A DNA stretch of 6,785 nt from assembly GCA_002391385.1 (NCBI GenBank), contig DGEY01000013.1:1-6785 (forward strand). Reading direction: 5' to 3'. Position 1 is the stretch's first letter. Each line of letters opens with the position of its first letter. The notes beneath the pieces are model-generated. The model was not told where the DNA came from. It ran no database searches and worked only from the letters and a program-made list of their open reading frames with translations. Below are positions 5,672 to 6,785 of the stretch, one piece after another. The stretch comes from Firmicutes bacterium UBA3914. GTDB taxonomy: Bacteria; Bacillota; Limnochordia; Darwinibacteriales; Darwinibacteriaceae. Made by a program: the position numbers and the translations under genes.

Positions 5672-6283
5672 ATGTCCATCAAGCTTGCCATCATTTACTA
5701 CAGTTCCACTGGTACCAACTACCAGCTGGCCCAGTGGGCCAAGGAAGGGGCCGAGGAACTAGGCGCCGAGGTGCGGGTGCGCAGAGTGCCTGAGCTGGCT
5801 CCGCCAGCCGCGATCGAGTCTAACCCCGCCTGGAAAGCCCACTATGAAGCTACCCGCGATGTTCCCGAAGTGCAGCTGGCCGATTTGGAATGGGCCGATG
5901 CCATCATTTTCAGCGTGCCCACCAGGTTCGGCAACATGGCGGCGCAGATGCGCCAGTTCCTGGACACCACCGGCGGACTGTGGTTCCGGGGCAAACTGGT
6001 CAACAAAGTGGTGAGCGCCATGACGTCGGCACAGAACCCCCACGGCGGCCAAGAGGCCACCATCTTGTCCCTGTACACCACCATGTACCACTGGGGCGCG
6101 ATCGTGGTGGCACCGGGCTACTCCGACCCGTCCATTTTCGCCGGCGGCGGCAACCCTTACGGAACCAGCGTCACGGTGGATCAGGAAGGCAAAATGGTGG
6201 AAGATGTGGAAGCTGCGGTAAAATACCAGGCAAAACGCACTGTGACCGTGGCCCAGTGGCTCAAGCAGGGGGCAGGGAATTAG
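5672..6283 (+). CDS. wrbA: WrbA-family NAD(P)H:quinone oxidoreductase (flavodoxin-like)
   Basis: WrbA proteins are FMN-binding, usually tetrameric cytoplasmic enzymes. They reduce quinones by two electrons with NAD(P)H, avoiding semiquinone radicals and so limiting oxidative damage. The 203 residues (family about 200) start with the flavodoxin first strand and phosphate loop LAIIYYSSTGTN (5-16). The WrbA-specific blocks follow: SVPTRFGNMAAQMRQFLDTTGGLW (81-104) and SAQNPHGGQEATILSLYTTMYHWG (119-142), the latter with the HGGQE motif. The central hydrophobic strand ADAIIFSVP precedes the FMN loop as expected. Among flavodoxin-fold reductases these blocks favour WrbA over NADPH-dependent FMN reductases, though the substrate here is unproven. 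The gene has its own promoter and converges on a superoxide reductase gene, consistent with a role in redox stress. Confidence 0.92.
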   Translation: MSIKLAIIYYSSTGTNYQLAQWAKEGAEELGAEVRVRRVPELAPPAAIESNPAWKAHYEATRDVPEVQLADLEWADAIIFSVPTRFGNMAAQMRQFLDTTGGLWFRGKLVNKVVSAMTSAQNPHGGQEATILSLYTTMYHWGAIVVAPGYSDPSIFAGGGNPYGTSVTVDQEGKMVEDVEAAVKYQAKRTVTVAQWLKQGAGN

Positions 6284-6338
6284 CAGGTTGCAGGTTGGAA
6301 GCTGCAGGGGATTGGCAGTAAGTGGTGAGTTGTGGTTG
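6283..6338 (+). repeat. Short 7-bp repeat tract downstream of wrbA
   Basis: GCAGGTT is repeated in direct tandem (6283-6289 and 6290-6296), beginning inside the wrbA stop codon. Further on, GTAAGTG, GTGAGTT and GTGGTTG follow in the same 7-bp phase (6318-6338). The tract is G/T-rich on the + strand and non-coding. It looks like a degenerate heptameric minisatellite; copy number is low and similarity between units is partial. Confidence 0.4.
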
Positions 6339-6362
6339 CTGGTCAATCGTTAACGGAAAAGT

Positions 6363-6388
6363 AAAAGGGCAGGGTGACCTGCCCTTTT
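6363..6388. terminator. Bidirectional intrinsic terminator between wrbA and superoxide reductase
   Basis: AAAAGGGCAGG (6363-6373) and CCTGCCCTTTT (6378-6388) form a perfect 11-bp stem with a 4-nt GTGA loop. The A-run and T-run at the two ends make it symmetrical, so it can stop transcription of both convergent genes. It lies 6 bp past the stop codon of the superoxide reductase gene. Confidence 0.88.
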
Positions 6389-6394
6389 GTGATC

Positions 6395-6784
6395 CTACTC
6401 CACCGCGATTTCCTTGGAGCTTTCCCACAGCCCGTGGATGTTGCAGTAGCTGAGGGCGAGCAGAGTGCCGCTTTGCTTCAAACGCACGGTCACTTTCGCC
6501 GAGGGCTCTGTGTAGCAGGGCCCTTCCGCCGGCCCTTTCAGCCCTTCGCCGTGGATTGTGAATTGGACATCGGCCAGCTCGAAGGTGAACCCTTCGCTGG
6601 GCTGGAAGAGGAGTTTGATCCAGCGAATATGGTGTTCAGCCGTGTTGGGGTGGGGGATCTCCTCCCCGATGCTCACTTTGATCTCCACCGGTTGGTCGGC
6701 TGCAACTTTATCCGGAGCTTCGATGACGGGTACATGCTTTTCGCTCTTCCAGTCTCCGCTGCGCAGTACATCACCGAGTTTCAT
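6395..6784 (-). CDS. Superoxide reductase (class II, neelaredoxin / desulfoferrodoxin iron-binding domain)
   Basis: This enzyme reduces superoxide to hydrogen peroxide without making oxygen, using a Fe(His)4Cys centre. It is a cytoplasmic detoxification enzyme of anaerobes, usually fed electrons by rubredoxin. All iron ligands are visible in the 129 residues: EKH (15-17) with His17, HPNTAEHH (45-52) with His45 and His51, and CNIHG (114-118) with Cys114 and His117. Glu15 and Lys16 correspond to the residues near the open iron site in known enzymes. There is no N-terminal desulforedoxin-type Cys4 domain, so this is the one-iron form. The ATG sits one base from the window edge, so its ribosome binding site and promoter are not visible. 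The ORF itself is complete and converges on the wrbA-like gene. Confidence 0.95.
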   Translation of the reverse strand: MKLGDVLRSGDWKSEKHVPVIEAPDKVAADQPVEIKVSIGEEIPHPNTAEHHIRWIKLLFQPSEGFTFELADVQFTIHGEGLKGPAEGPCYTEPSAKVTVRLKQSGTLLALSYCNIHGLWESSKEIAVE

Positions 6785-6785
6785 A

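Noticed and set aside
5759..6346. 195-codon minus-strand frame opposite wrbA
   Set aside because: Antisense of a well-supported flavoprotein gene, with no recognisable motif or ribosome binding site.
1..6785. CRISPR array, tRNA or rRNA genes
   Set aside because: No regularly spaced repeats and no cloverleaf or ribosomal RNA signatures were seen; the only RNA element supported is the intron end.

Overview
The window is G+C-rich bacterial DNA that most likely comes from an anaerobic, endospore-forming member of the Bacillota (Clostridia-like or a related deep lineage). Three things point there. A yunB sporulation gene is present. A non-haem-iron superoxide reductase is present, an enzyme typical of anaerobes and microaerophiles. 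The murG is of the clostridial type, with strong AGGGGAGGA-like ribosome binding sites and frequent GTG starts. I cannot name the species.

Layout, left to right. Positions 1-143 hold the 3' end of a group II intron on the + strand: a domain V hairpin, then a textbook domain VI with a bulged adenosine 7 nt from the 3' end. The rest of the intron lies outside the window. It ends 9 bp from the stop codon of a minus-strand class A penicillin-binding protein (153-2180). A 116-bp divergent promoter region follows, with an extended -10 promoter for the PBP and a SigE-like candidate for yunB. The + strand then carries yunB (2297-2983) and, 9 bp later, an unusual 266-residue ORF (2993-3793) that reads as a drastically shrunken leucyl-tRNA synthetase without working HIGH and KMSKS motifs. 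That ORF runs 66 bp into the 3' end of minus-strand lgt (3728-4471). A 69-bp gap separates lgt from divergent murG (4541-5611). A monocistronic wrbA-like flavoprotein gene (5672-6283) has its own promoter overlapping a perfect palindrome. A 7-bp repeat tract and a bidirectional terminator then separate it from a convergent superoxide reductase gene (6395-6784).

Functional picture. The centre is a cell-envelope group: PBP (glycan polymerisation and cross-linking), MurG (lipid II synthesis) and Lgt (lipoprotein lipidation), with one sporulation gene inside it. The right end is an oxygen and redox defence pair, WrbA and superoxide reductase. The item most worth a second look is the degenerate LeuRS-like protein next to yunB. 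The domain V/VI remnant at the left edge is second.
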